Shown here: positions 15,073 through 24,198 of the stretch, in pieces
Position numbering within the stretch: position 1 is the first letter of the stretch
How the letters are laid out: each line of letters opens with the position of its first letter
Assembly: GCA_021808105.1 (NCBI GenBank)
Contig: JAKBCC010000009.1
Location: 1 to 47,950 of the forward strand
Reading direction: 5' to 3'
Source of the DNA: Planctomycetota bacterium
GTDB lineage: Bacteria > Planctomycetota > Phycisphaerae > WQYP01
DNA: 47,950 bases
The notes under the pieces: generated by a model
Databases searched by the model: none
What the model saw: the letters and a program-made list of their open reading frames with translations, nothing else
Told to the model about the DNA's origin: nothing
Program-made: the position numbers and the translations under genes

Positions 15073-15711
15073 TCAGTTAATGAGCAACTTGAACGCATGC
15101 GTCCACTGGTTGTCCCGGAAGCCGGGGATGCACCAGAGAATGCACAGCGGTTCAACGGCGCGGGCGGCAACGGCTTTGCCCATATCCGCGGTATCCCAGC
15201 CGAATGCGTCCAGCACGCCGCGCACGATGCTCTTGGCAGCATCGTCGTCACCACAGATAAACATCGTCGGCTTACCGCCGGTGAAATGCGGATTGACCAT
15301 TCGGGCCGCGCCGACGGAGTTGAAGGCCTTGACAAATCTTACCGTCGAGAACTCGCGCTGGAGGCGTTCCATGAGAGATTCGCTGTAACTGGTGAAGAAG
15401 GGCAGAACCCCGTCGACCGGCGGCGCATCGGTGATGGGGTTGGTTGCGTCAATTACAACTTTTCCCTTCAAATGTCCATCGGTTAGCCGGACCGCCTCTG
15501 CGGAAGCGGAGCCTTTGACGGCCAGCACACCAAGTTCAGCGAACTGGGCTGTGTCAGCGAAACTCCCCGTGCGGCCTTTGGGATTTTGCTTGAGCCAATC
15601 CCCCAACTTTCCGGGCGTGCGCGTGCCCAGCATTACGTTGTGTCCGTGCTTAAGAAAACCCGCCCCCAGTGTTTTTGCTACATCGCCTGAACCAAAAATT
15701 CCGATCTGCAT
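15073..15711 (-). CDS. NADP/F420-dependent oxidoreductase-like protein (NAD(P)-binding)
   Basis: A 212-residue Rossmann protein. The start at 15711 (MQIGIFGSGDVAKTL) follows a GGAG RBS and places the dinucleotide-binding GxGxVA loop at residues 7-12. GTRTPGKL after strand 2 suggests NADPH preference. VVIDATNPI, VKAFNSVGAARM and a cofactor-proximal FICGDDDAAK region match the NADPH-dependent F420 reductase / ProC-like reductase superfamily. Many bacterial members act without F420 and their substrates are unknown. The frame is open 51 codons further upstream, but that stretch has no family similarity. The gene stands alone. Confidence 0.82.
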   Translation of the reverse strand: MQIGIFGSGDVAKTLGAGFLKHGHNVMLGTRTPGKLGDWLKQNPKGRTGSFADTAQFAELGVLAVKGSASAEAVRLTDGHLKGKVVIDATNPITDAPPVDGVLPFFTSYSESLMERLQREFSTVRFVKAFNSVGAARMVNPHFTGGKPTMFICGDDDAAKSIVRGVLDAFGWDTADMGKAVAARAVEPLCILWCIPGFRDNQWTHAFKLLIN

Positions 15712-15912
15712 AAGTTTCTCCGTAACCGTCAATATTCGCTGTAACCGTTCACGGCCATTCGGCTGGCCAGACCACAACTCCAATTGTGTCTGGATTATAG
15801 CCTGCAAAAAGAAAAGGCAAACCAAATTCTCGCGAAAATAGTTTCGTTTGAACCGCGTCATCATTGTATTACACTATCCATCGACGCAACCTGCGTGGCC
15901 TTTGGAGCAAAT

Positions 15913-16182
15913 ATGCACGACACGGACATTTCACTGCCCGCTAAGCCCCAGGCCTCTGAATCAGTCTGTATTCTGGTGGTGTTGATTTTATTTATTATTG
16001 CGCTTTGCGCCATTGCGGTTGTGAACTGGAAAGTGGGGCGCGGCGTGCCCATTCCGCACCGCCCGGTTGCCGGGGACATCATCACCCATGAATTAACTCT
16101 TCCGCAGCCTTTAGCGCACTGGACCGGTCGGCAAAATTGTCTTCCAGTTGACGATCATAGAGTTCTTCGAGCCATCGCTTAA
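15913..16182 (+). CDS. Possible small single-span membrane protein
   Basis: An 89-residue frame beginning MHDTDISLPAKPQASESV, with one strong hydrophobic helix (VCILVVLILFIIALCAIAVV, residues 18-37) and a short basic tail. A GGAG lies 6 bases before the ATG at 15913. I recognise no family. The last 33 codons overlap the 3' end of the convergent CCA/poly(A) polymerase gene, which casts some doubt. The gap it occupies, 15712-16081, contains nothing else I can support. Confidence 0.4.
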   Translation: MHDTDISLPAKPQASESVCILVVLILFIIALCAIAVVNWKVGRGVPIPHRPVAGDIITHELTLPQPLAHWTGRQNCLPVDDHRVLRAIA

Positions 16183-17323
16183 ATCGCGGTCCTGGTTGCA
16201 CGCCCATGGCAATTAAATCGCTGCCATCGACGAATCGATCCGGCGTCAGCGGTTTTTTTTTCAGCTCAGTAATAAATTCATTCAAGGGTTGAAGTTCGTC
16301 CTCCCGATGTTCGGCGGCATAAAGCACCAGCAGATCTGATGACCAGCTATGGGCCAGCAGTCGCTTGAAGGCGGCTAATCGCAACGTGCGCCATTGGGCC
16401 AATATCGGCAAATTGGTTAAAAGCCATTGCGTCCATTGCGTTTCTTCTGTGCTTAGCACCAAGTTGGTCTGCAAGGCTTTGGTTTGCCGATCCAGAGTTG
16501 CGGCGTCACATTTTTTAGTACTCGTAAGATCCAACAGCATCGCGGCCAACGCCAGGGGAAACGACGTTTTTCCGAGCAGGGCGGTGAGTCTTGGCAGGGA
16601 GACGTCAAGATGCGTCCCCACGGACCATTCTGGCCAGAAAATATCTAGCAATCCGCTGCTAATCAGCAATTGCCCCGCAATTTCTCGCCTCGGAGCAACC
16701 AGCATTTTCCGCAGTTCCAGTCCGATGCGCTCCCGGCTGATTTCTGAAAGCCTGCCGGCATTGCTTACGATGGCGTCCCAAGTCATTAGTTCAATGGAAA
16801 AGTTCAAACGCGCCGCAAAACGGATCGCCCGCATCATCCGCAGGTGATCTTCCCGGAATCTATGGGCCGGCTCGCCGATGGCTCGAAGAATCTTAGCGTT
16901 AATATCCGCCTGGCCGCCCACGTAATCAATGAGCTTATGGGCCGTTGGATCAAAAAATAATCCATTACAGGTAAAATCGCGTCTTTGAGCGTCGTGTTGG
17001 GCGGTCGTAAAGCGAACCGTATCGGGGCGGCGGCCATCGGAATAAACGCCATCCGTACGGAAGGTAGCTACTTCCATAGGGTGGTTGAAATGGCGCACCA
17101 TCACCACCCCAAAGGCCGCGCCGACGTGCATGCTGCCTGGAAAAAGTTTCATGACCTGTTCCGGGCGGGCAGCGGTGGCAATATCATAATCTTCCGGCGT
17201 GTTGCCCATGATCTGGTCGCGTACGCATCCGCCGGCAAAATAGGCCTCAAACCCCGATGCCTGCAACGCCCGCACAACTTCGGTGGCAGTCCGCCGCGGG
17301 TCTGATATGTTCAACTCATCCAT
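16082..17323 (-). CDS. CCA tRNA nucleotidyltransferase / poly(A) polymerase family protein
   Basis: A 413-residue class II nucleotidyltransferase that adds CCA to tRNA 3' ends or A-tails to RNA. Motifs are FAGGCVRDQIMG (31-40), the catalytic DYDIAT (45-50), RRDFTCNGLFFD and the EDHLRMMRAIRFAARLNF signature of the nucleotide-recognition helix domain. The start is set at MDELNIS (17323). An upstream open stretch is Arg-rich and unlike the family. There is no Shine-Dalgarno, but TATAAT ends 7 bases before the ATG, hinting at a leaderless mRNA. CCA-adding versus poly(A) activity cannot be told from sequence alone here. It runs in the same direction as the sialate esterase upstream, 40 bases apart. 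Confidence 0.92.
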   Translation of the reverse strand: MDELNISDPRRTATEVVRALQASGFEAYFAGGCVRDQIMGNTPEDYDIATAARPEQVMKLFPGSMHVGAAFGVVMVRHFNHPMEVATFRTDGVYSDGRRPDTVRFTTAQHDAQRRDFTCNGLFFDPTAHKLIDYVGGQADINAKILRAIGEPAHRFREDHLRMMRAIRFAARLNFSIELMTWDAIVSNAGRLSEISRERIGLELRKMLVAPRREIAGQLLISSGLLDIFWPEWSVGTHLDVSLPRLTALLGKTSFPLALAAMLLDLTSTKKCDAATLDRQTKALQTNLVLSTEETQWTQWLLTNLPILAQWRTLRLAAFKRLLAHSWSSDLLVLYAAEHREDELQPLNEFITELKKKPLTPDRFVDGSDLIAMGVQPGPRFKRWLEELYDRQLEDNFADRSSALKAAEELIHG

Positions 17324-17330
17324 GGCCCGG

Positions 17331-17336
17331 ATTATA
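17331..17336 (-). promoter_or_regulatory. -10 box placed for a leaderless transcript of the nucleotidyltransferase
   Basis: On the minus strand TATAAT matches the bacterial -10 consensus perfectly and is 7 bases from the ATG at 17323. Transcription would begin at or next to the start codon. The -35 region is weak. Confidence 0.4.
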
Positions 17337-17363
17337 CCGCCACGACCGCCGCGCGGGCAGTTC

Positions 17364-19022
17364 CTACCGTGCCTTCTCTGCCTCAAAGGGCATCGCCGGA
17401 AGTCCCGCTTTATTGGCCAGATTGGGTACTGCAACACAACTCCAGCCAAAACGGACAAAGCGGGGATGCTCTATGCCCCTTGCCGATACCACGACTGTAG
17501 CGCCGACAATACGCGCCTTTGCGGGAAAAAATGTTTTATTTTCGTCGGCGATTTGGAACCAATTCAACGGGCGACCCGTGCGCGAAACCAAGCCGCCCTC
17601 AACGTGCGTGAAGTGAATGACAACCCGATTTGTGCGAAACGTCGCGCTTTGAAATGTCGGACCGGCGAAGGGTAGGGTTTTCCAGCCGTAAGTCTTGGAG
17701 AGTGCTGAAAGCGCCAGGCGATGTCCAACCGCTTGCTTATCCGCGGGGTGGATATTGTTGACGTTGCTGTCAAGAATCTGCTTGGCTCCCGGTCCAATAT
17801 CCATGGTGCCCACAATTCCCGTATTTTTCAAATTCGCGGCAGCCTTTTCTTCGGCCTGCCAGATAAGCGGTTCAAATGGCGCATCGTTGCCGTTGGGACC
17901 GCACCATGTCTGCCCATAGTTAAACGGGGCAATCTGCACAATGTAGAACGGAAAATCGCCCTGGTGCCATACTTGCCGCCATCCCATGATCAAGGCTTTG
18001 AGCTGCGCGTAATAATGCGTGTCATGAGACAATACGTTATTTTCCCCCTGATACCAGATAGCGCCGCGAATGGCATAGGGAATCAATGGATAAATCATGC
18101 CATTAAAAAGCGTAGTGGGATTTTGACGCGAATCCGGACGCCAGGTGCTCTGAAAATTATAGTGATAGCCGTTAGGGGCGTTAACCAGGTCCGAGCGATT
18201 TGCCGGCGCGGCAGCCTGACGCATTGCCGCTTCGCGAGCCATGGCGTGTTTCAACCAATGTTGTTCGTTTTTAAGGTGCGAGTCCTTGAAAAATCCAATC
18301 GGGGCGGTCCATGCTTCAATGCTTGTGCCACCCCAATCGGCTTCAATCAGGCCGATCGGGACATGCAGTCGCTTTCGCAGAGCATTACCGAAAAAATAGC
18401 CGACCGCGCTAAACCCTGCCGCAGTTTTCGGCGTGCATGGTTGCCATTTCGCCGGGGCCGTCACGTGCGGCCGTCCGGCAAACATCGACTCGACCATCGG
18501 AACATGATACAGCCGAATCGTATGATGATGTGCCGCCGTCAGCGCGTGACTAAGGTTGGTGCGGTGAAACCAGCCGGCCATCGGGTACTGCATATTGGAC
18601 TGTCCGGAGCAGAGCCACACGTCACCGACGAGAACATCCTGCAATACAAACGTATGCTTTCCGTCGCTTACATCCATGCTTTGTGGTAAGGCGCTGGGGG
18701 GCAGCGGATTAAGGTGCGTTTCCCATCGGCCGTCTGACCGCACGCGCGTTGTGACGGTACGGTTTGCGAACCGAATAATGATCCTGCCGCCGGGGGCACC
18801 CCATCCCCATATCGGATCGCGCATCCCGCGTTGCAGCACCATGTGATTGGTGAACATGCTGGATAACACCAGTGGCCCATCGGTCACACCGGGCGAAGTC
18901 CGGGATTCACTGTAAGATTTTCCCGCGGACATCGCGATGATGGCCGCCGCAAAAATGACCGCAAAAATGAGCAGTGTTAAGAAGTGGTTCGCTGATAAAA
19001 TGCACCGTTTCACAATCTTCAT
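17364..19022 (-). CDS. Sialate O-acetylesterase-type SGNH hydrolase (secreted)
   Basis: A 552-residue exported esterase that removes acetyl groups from sialic acid or other glycans. The N-terminus has a basic start and hydrophobic segment (about 15-32), a signal peptide or anchor. Next is a beta-sandwich with MVLQRGMRDPIWGWGAPG, the nucleophile block CSGQSNMQYPM (Ser142), IGLIEADWGGTSIEAW, and GAIWYQGENN. The Asp/His of the triad probably lie near NNIHPADKQAVGHRLA. Architecture and length match the 9-O-acetylesterase family. It follows the glycosidase gene by 144 bases on the same strand, suggesting stepwise breakdown of an acetylated polysaccharide. Confidence 0.92.
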   Translation of the reverse strand: MKIVKRCILSANHFLTLLIFAVIFAAAIIAMSAGKSYSESRTSPGVTDGPLVLSSMFTNHMVLQRGMRDPIWGWGAPGGRIIIRFANRTVTTRVRSDGRWETHLNPLPPSALPQSMDVSDGKHTFVLQDVLVGDVWLCSGQSNMQYPMAGWFHRTNLSHALTAAHHHTIRLYHVPMVESMFAGRPHVTAPAKWQPCTPKTAAGFSAVGYFFGNALRKRLHVPIGLIEADWGGTSIEAWTAPIGFFKDSHLKNEQHWLKHAMAREAAMRQAAAPANRSDLVNAPNGYHYNFQSTWRPDSRQNPTTLFNGMIYPLIPYAIRGAIWYQGENNVLSHDTHYYAQLKALIMGWRQVWHQGDFPFYIVQIAPFNYGQTWCGPNGNDAPFEPLIWQAEEKAAANLKNTGIVGTMDIGPGAKQILDSNVNNIHPADKQAVGHRLALSALSKTYGWKTLPFAGPTFQSATFRTNRVVIHFTHVEGGLVSRTGRPLNWFQIADENKTFFPAKARIVGATVVVSARGIEHPRFVRFGWSCVAVPNLANKAGLPAMPFEAEKAR

Positions 19023-19166
19023 GTGCCTGTCCCTTTTACGTTCAACGACTTGGGTGACCCGACGGCATGGTCCTTGGCGTATACAGCCGGCCCCATGGCC
19101 CGGGTGCGATCCAATGAAGTTGCACAGTTCGGAATAACGTCCTGACGGCCGGTTACTGTTGGGAAT

Positions 19167-21368
19167 TCATGATTCAGTGTCGCGTTCCTCCGTGAGCGCA
19201 AGGCCCTTGGCCCCGCTGTGGATCGTCCATGATTTCCCCTTTGTCCGCACATGGGTGAGTGTCCCGGTAAAGCCTCGATCAGCACCCGGTGAATAGAGGT
19301 TGATAGCTCCGCCAAGATCACATTGAAAGCCAAAAAAATTCCGGATAATAATTTCCGCAAATGCGCCGGAACACGAACAATTGTACATTTGGCCCCCGCG
19401 CTGCGCTTTGCGCACCGGAGAATCGCGATGCGTGGTTAACAATTCATGCGATTGGCCAAACGGGCCTTCGTGCGCGGTGTCGGCGCAGCGTTTAAGAAAC
19501 TCGGTGGCGATATTCCATTGACCAAGTCGGCACAGTGCTTCCATCGTAAACGGGGGCCAGGCATCATACGCCCCCATCGGGCCGTGATCGGGACGGTTGG
19601 ATTCCGGTGCCGCCGCATCATTCAATGACAAGGCCCGCATCCAGTGCGTAGTGAGCAACTCATCGGCGGCAAAGTGGGTCATCTCGCGTTTCATCATTGC
19701 AGTTAGATCCGTATCCATGCAATATGCAACGGTAAAAAAGTCGATGCAGTGGCGTACCGCAATGCGTTGCCCGTCGGGATGCACTGTATTCCAGTAACCG
19801 CGTCCCGGCACATACAATTTGAGCACATCCGCGGCCAGCCGGTCCGCCTTTCGGGACAGCGTTTCGGCTTGTGCCGTCTGTCCGGTGCGATGGCGCAGTT
19901 CCGCAGTTTGCCGCATCATCCAGACGTTGGCGGCATTGAGTGACGCTACGACATGGGTATAGGTGGGAACGCATTCCAGTAGATTGGATCGGCCGCCATA
20001 ATCCGCCAGAGGGCTGTATGGTTTTACCAGCCGCTTCCACCACAGTGCCATCTGTTCCAATTGATCGATAACCGGACGGCCTCCTATATTTTCATTTAAA
20101 AACTCTGTGTCGCCGGTGGTTTTAATGTAGGCCAGAAACTGATTAAAAACGACAAAATCATTAAAGCTGTACCAAGGTCCGACGCCGCGCCCGGTAATCA
20201 TGTCCTGCGCATAACAACTGTGAATATTGAGTTGAAGCCAGCGGCGCAGCATATTTTTCATATTCACCGGATCCAGCAGTGCATGAAGCGTCGCCCAGGT
20301 AAAGGTGTCCCAGAAATACATTAAGGATGCGGCGCATTGCGGGCTGCCCGTGATATACGCACGATGGGCCGTGGAAAAACACCCGCGTACCATTGCCAGT
20401 AGCGATACAACCGACATGTAATACACTCGTCGGATATCGGGATCTGCCGTATGGAGCGTAGGCAGATGGCCGGAAAACAGCGTGTTGCCGGGCTGAAATG
20501 CTGCTAAAAATGTCTTCTGCCATTGCGTGTGTATTGCGGTAAATGCGGAATCGAATCGGGCCGCGACTTGTGCGGCCTGCGTTGCAACATCAGATTCCCG
20601 CCCTCCGACGGTCATGACAATCTCGATGTTGCCTGTTCCACCCGCGGGCAGAGACAGGCTCCACTGCGCCATGCCATGGTCCGCATCTGCGGTCAGGCTT
20701 GCGGGTGCATGTGCTGAGAACGCAAAAGCCACCTGCGCAGGGCTATGCAAATCGCGAATGAGAAGCATTCTCCCCTGATTGGCGAGCGTTGCTCGGAATT
20801 CCGCAGGATTTTGCGGGCGAGGAATAAACCAGCCCCATCCATCGGTTACCCAACGCACCATTCCGGCCAGCGGTGCCTGCAAGTCAGCCACCCGATTTCG
20901 GCTGCCATGATTCGTAACGCTGATGCGGAACATCACGCAGCGTTGCTGGTGGTCCATACGCACCGCGGAAAGTAACTCGATATTTCCGTCCCAGGTATGT
21001 GCCTTTCTAAGTACCTGATAAGGAAACCACTGGAATTCCGCAGCCTGCAGTGCATTGCCGTCAACACTTAATGCGCCGCTGTTGCCCCCCTGACAAAACG
21101 CGGGAAATGTCAGGGCTTCAATGGAAAGCAGATCTGCGCCCACCTGGCATCCCCCCATAAAACTATTAACGGTAGGCAGTGTGTGCAGGTCGCCGAAACT
21201 CACCCACCTTCCGGCCAGATCATCTGCGGAGGGTATCGGCGAATCAGGGGTATTCAAAACGTGGGACGCGGAAGTCGAACCAGCCACCCGCGATCCGGAT
21301 GGGAGCGAATCCTCGACGGCAGCCAAAGACGCGGTGCCCATGAGGGTTAAAAACGTGCGACGATCCAT
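19167..21368 (-). CDS. Tat-exported six-hairpin glycoside hydrolase-like protein
   Basis: A 733-residue protein with a twin-arginine signal (MDRRTFLTLMGTASLAA). Residues about 45-270 look like an N-terminal beta-sandwich. The remainder has the repeated helical pattern of an (alpha/alpha)6 barrel, with SPQCAASLMYFWDTFTWATLHALL, LLECVPTYTHVVASLNAANVWMM and GPMGAYDAWPPFTMEAL. These shapes recall GH63, GH78 and related six-hairpin glycosidases. I cannot place it in one GH family, and the catalytic acids are not assigned (candidates include D and E residues in the FWDT and LLEC segments). It sits between its probable regulator (34 bases upstream) and the acetylesterase. Confidence 0.75.
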   Translation of the reverse strand: MDRRTFLTLMGTASLAAVEDSLPSGSRVAGSTSASHVLNTPDSPIPSADDLAGRWVSFGDLHTLPTVNSFMGGCQVGADLLSIEALTFPAFCQGGNSGALSVDGNALQAAEFQWFPYQVLRKAHTWDGNIELLSAVRMDHQQRCVMFRISVTNHGSRNRVADLQAPLAGMVRWVTDGWGWFIPRPQNPAEFRATLANQGRMLLIRDLHSPAQVAFAFSAHAPASLTADADHGMAQWSLSLPAGGTGNIEIVMTVGGRESDVATQAAQVAARFDSAFTAIHTQWQKTFLAAFQPGNTLFSGHLPTLHTADPDIRRVYYMSVVSLLAMVRGCFSTAHRAYITGSPQCAASLMYFWDTFTWATLHALLDPVNMKNMLRRWLQLNIHSCYAQDMITGRGVGPWYSFNDFVVFNQFLAYIKTTGDTEFLNENIGGRPVIDQLEQMALWWKRLVKPYSPLADYGGRSNLLECVPTYTHVVASLNAANVWMMRQTAELRHRTGQTAQAETLSRKADRLAADVLKLYVPGRGYWNTVHPDGQRIAVRHCIDFFTVAYCMDTDLTAMMKREMTHFAADELLTTHWMRALSLNDAAAPESNRPDHGPMGAYDAWPPFTMEALCRLGQWNIATEFLKRCADTAHEGPFGQSHELLTTHRDSPVRKAQRGGQMYNCSCSGAFAEIIIRNFFGFQCDLGGAINLYSPGADRGFTGTLTHVRTKGKSWTIHSGAKGLALTEERDTES

Positions 21369-21402
21369 AAACGGCGCTCCAGTAAAGGCGGTAATTTCAA
21401 GG

Positions 21403-22557
21403 TCATGTCACTTTCAGTTTTCGCATGTCCCGCGGTGTGGCGGCAAAGTGCTGGCTCAATGCCGCTCGCAACTGTCGGGCCGAGGAGTACCCGGCTTCTG
21501 ACGCGATCTGAACCACGGATTTGTTGGTATCCAGGAGACTGCGGCGGGCGAATGCGGCCTGCACCCGGGAAATTTCCGCAGCGGGGGTCCGATTTAACTC
21601 CAGTGCGAACCGCCGCTCCAGCGTTGGACGTGACACCGCCAGTTCTGATGCGATGCGTTTCACCGAAATACCCTTGCCGAAGCCCGAATGAATAAGTTCC
21701 AAGGCCTCGCGCACGAGCGGATCTGACACACCAAAGATATTCGTGGAGAATCGCGTCACTATGTGAATGGGGTTAATGAGAATCGTCTGGGACGGCACGC
21801 TGCGGCCCTGAATCAGACGAAACAGCGTATCGACAGCCCGTCGGCCGATTTCCATGGTGTTCAGCACGACGCTCGAGAGCCGATAGTTGCGCCACGTGTT
21901 GTAAATATCATCATTATCGACGCTGAGAATAGCCAATTGATCCGGAACGGAGATATTAAGTTTACGGCACGTCTCCAGGATTTCAGCGCCCAGCAAATCA
22001 TCGCCTGCGAAGACGGCGGTAAGGGGGGTAATTGACTTAATCCAGTCGGCGACGGGACAGGGAAAAAATCCGGTGTGGTGATTTCCCGAACCGGTGGGGC
22101 GGTCAAAATGCTCCACCGAGGTGCCACGATCCTGCGCTCGCTGTTGAAAACCCCGCCAGCGCATGGCCGACCAGTGCCGGGCCGCCATACCATAGTAGAC
22201 CAGATGCTTGAATCCTCGGTCGATGAAATAATCGGCGGCCAACTTTCCCACTTCCTGATCGTCGGTGACAATCCGCGTGTGGCCCAGAGAATGGCGCTCT
22301 GCGGAGACATCCACCATCGGCTTTTTCATCCGCATAAGGTGTGACAGCAGGTGACTGAATTGGGGACATGCCCCGACAATCACGCCGCTGATATCCGCCT
22401 GCTCCAGGGCGTTGGCGTTGGCCGGTTCATAATCGGTGGGAAATAGAATGTGCATCCGTTGTCCCTGTGCGGCGCAAGCACCAATGCTGCGCAATATATC
22501 CCGGTTGTACCCAATGGATAAACTGCCCAGAAACAGAATCTGTCGCACGACCGCCAT
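21403..22557 (-). CDS. XylR-type regulator: periplasmic-binding-like sensor with AraC helix-turn-helix
   Basis: A 384-residue transcription factor. The N-terminal 270 residues have the LacI/PBP1 sugar-binding fold (QILFLGSLSIGYNRDILRSI, DISGVIVGACPQ, TAVFAGDDLLGAEIL, VPDQLAILSVDNDD). The last 110 residues are an AraC-type double HTH (GISVKRIASELAVSRPTLERRF, then IASEAGYSSARQLRAAL). The xylose regulator XylR has this layout. The start is placed at 22557, behind GGAGGTG; an upstream ATG exists 11 codons earlier. It is the first gene of the run 22557 to 17364 and probably switches the two carbohydrate enzymes in response to a released sugar. Confidence 0.9.
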   Translation of the reverse strand: MAVVRQILFLGSLSIGYNRDILRSIGACAAQGQRMHILFPTDYEPANANALEQADISGVIVGACPQFSHLLSHLMRMKKPMVDVSAERHSLGHTRIVTDDQEVGKLAADYFIDRGFKHLVYYGMAARHWSAMRWRGFQQRAQDRGTSVEHFDRPTGSGNHHTGFFPCPVADWIKSITPLTAVFAGDDLLGAEILETCRKLNISVPDQLAILSVDNDDIYNTWRNYRLSSVVLNTMEIGRRAVDTLFRLIQGRSVPSQTILINPIHIVTRFSTNIFGVSDPLVREALELIHSGFGKGISVKRIASELAVSRPTLERRFALELNRTPAAEISRVQAAFARRSLLDTNKSVVQIASEAGYSSARQLRAALSQHFAATPRDMRKLKVT

Positions 22558-22995
22558 TGGCAGCACCTCCGAAAAACGTGTGCACTGCAAATCCGAGGGC
22601 TTAATAGTAGCGGGATCGCCGTCGCACGGCTATAGCATTTATGCCATTAGTACTTATTACTTTCGCTAATTTGGCGATGAAAATTTTAATACATTAGCTG
22701 CTTCTGTGCAGTTTTTAAGCCGATTTCATCGGATGCCGAAAGCCGCGAAAATATGAGCATTGCTCGCTGTCGTGATTAAAAAATGTACTATTTTTTTGGC
22801 AAACAGGGCCTAGTAAATTTGATCTCTCCAGCTACACTGTATACGTAACGGTGATGACATGAATTCAACATGTCTTCATGCGATGTTATACCGGTTGGAT
22901 TACCCGGCACCCAAGGTGTAAGCCTTGCCATGCCATCCGCTCAAGTCCTTCGGTATTGGCTTAGGTAGTGTTGTTGCTTGACGGAGGTATCCATC
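22558..22995. other. Divergent intergenic region with a palindrome
   Basis: This AT-rich 438-bp gap lies between the XylR-type gene and the pseudopilin-like gene. It carries a perfect inverted repeat GACATG-aattcaa-CATGTC at 22856-22874, and a short hairpin CAAGG-tgtaag-CCTTG at 22912-22927. It must hold both promoters. I see no gene and no clear -35/-10 pair. Confidence 0.4.
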
Positions 22996-23985
22996 ATGGA
23001 TTCCAGACTCCCACGAAACTCTCAAAGTTTTTCACGGCCCCTTGACCGGAAGGTTCAACGGGGGTTTACACTCATTGAGTTACTGGTGGTCATATCGATC
23101 ATCGCCCTTTTGATTGCGTTGCTGCTGCCGGCATTGGCAAAAGCTAAAGAAGAGGCCACCAGCATCGCGTGTTTAAGTAACCTGCGATCCCTCGGCCAAT
23201 TGACCGTCGAATATGCCCAGGCTAATCAAGGTGCCATCCCCCTTGGATCCGACACCTCTTCGTCATCCACTCACATTTATGGCTCGGAGAGCTGGGATTC
23301 CACGCTCTTTGCCTTTAAGCAGGGTATTGAGCCGACCCCCAACTACAATCTGGAGTACTACGACGGCTTCCAGAAATATTCGACTCCCAATTTGGCGATG
23401 GTCGAAGCGTATCAACAGCTTTACACCTGCGGAGCCGACACCGTGCATCCGTCGCCCGCGTCGCAATTTGCTACTTCCTATAGCGCTAATCCTAACTTTT
23501 TCATGTCAATGACCAATGAAAATGCCGGCCATCCTTATACCTACAAGCTTTCCGGCGTTCTGGCACCGGAGCAGACCGTAGCCCTGGGCGATTCTACGCA
23601 GGACGGCCCATGGGGTGCATGGGGTACTTTTGACTGGGGGCAGAACAAAGGAACGTATGGTCCGGCCTATTATTACAAAAACTATCCCAATTATCTCGTG
23701 CCGCCCAACGGCTTGATTTCCGGTTCCACTGCCAACGAAGATTGGCCGATTTCGACGGAAAATTACCAGAACTCCGGCCTGCGCTACCGGCACATGTCCG
23801 ATACGCCGGGAACCGGATATGCCAATGCCGTGTATTTTGACGGCCACGCGGAATCTATCGCCATTAACAATAATGTCCCCGGTCAGAACCCGGCCAAGGC
23901 CGGGCAGCAGGGCACAGAAGGATTGAAGATTCGTAACATTATTAATCCGAATTTACCGGACTCAATTAACCAGTCCATTTACTGA
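22996..23985 (+). CDS. Pseudopilin-like exported protein with prepilin cleavage/methylation motif
   Basis: A 329-residue protein. A short basic leader ([21 protein letters not shown]) precedes the type IV prepilin signature [19 protein letters not shown] and then the planctomycete-typical [12 protein letters not shown]. The rest is a globular domain with a late [25 protein letters not shown] block. It resembles the His-X-Asp-Gly segment of the large DUF1559-like pseudopilin families in Planctomycetes. The start at 22996 has GGAGG upstream; an in-frame TTG six codons earlier is less likely. Prepilin peptidase would cut after Gly. The protein is probably a type II secretion or surface component. 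It is 213 bases upstream of the PEP-CTERM gene on the same strand. Confidence 0.9.
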   Translation: MDSRLPRNSQSFSRPLDRKVQRGFTLIELLVVISIIALLIALLLPALAKAKEEATSIACLSNLRSLGQLTVEYAQANQGAIPLGSDTSSSSTHIYGSESWDSTLFAFKQGIEPTPNYNLEYYDGFQKYSTPNLAMVEAYQQLYTCGADTVHPSPASQFATSYSANPNFFMSMTNENAGHPYTYKLSGVLAPEQTVALGDSTQDGPWGAWGTFDWGQNKGTYGPAYYYKNYPNYLVPPNGLISGSTANEDWPISTENYQNSGLRYRHMSDTPGTGYANAVYFDGHAESIAINNNVPGQNPAKAGQQGTEGLKIRNIINPNLPDSINQSIY

Positions 23986-24198
23986 GGACGCCGTTGCTTG
24001 ATAACTGTCGTGCATCACGTTGCGGTACGGCGGGAATGCGAGGTTGATATGCGGTAACGCCGTGCATGACTGAAATTAGTTTAACCGGCTGATATCTCAT
24101 TATGTCTTATTCAGAGAGGGAGTTGGTGTTCAGCATCGAAATCATCGAAGCCGCCGACTTTCACTTACGTAATTATCCCTATTCAAAGGAGAAACGGT

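Noticed and set aside
17721-18689. 322-codon open frame on the plus strand inside the sialate esterase gene
   Set aside because: Antisense to a convincing gene, no RBS, no recognisable domain.
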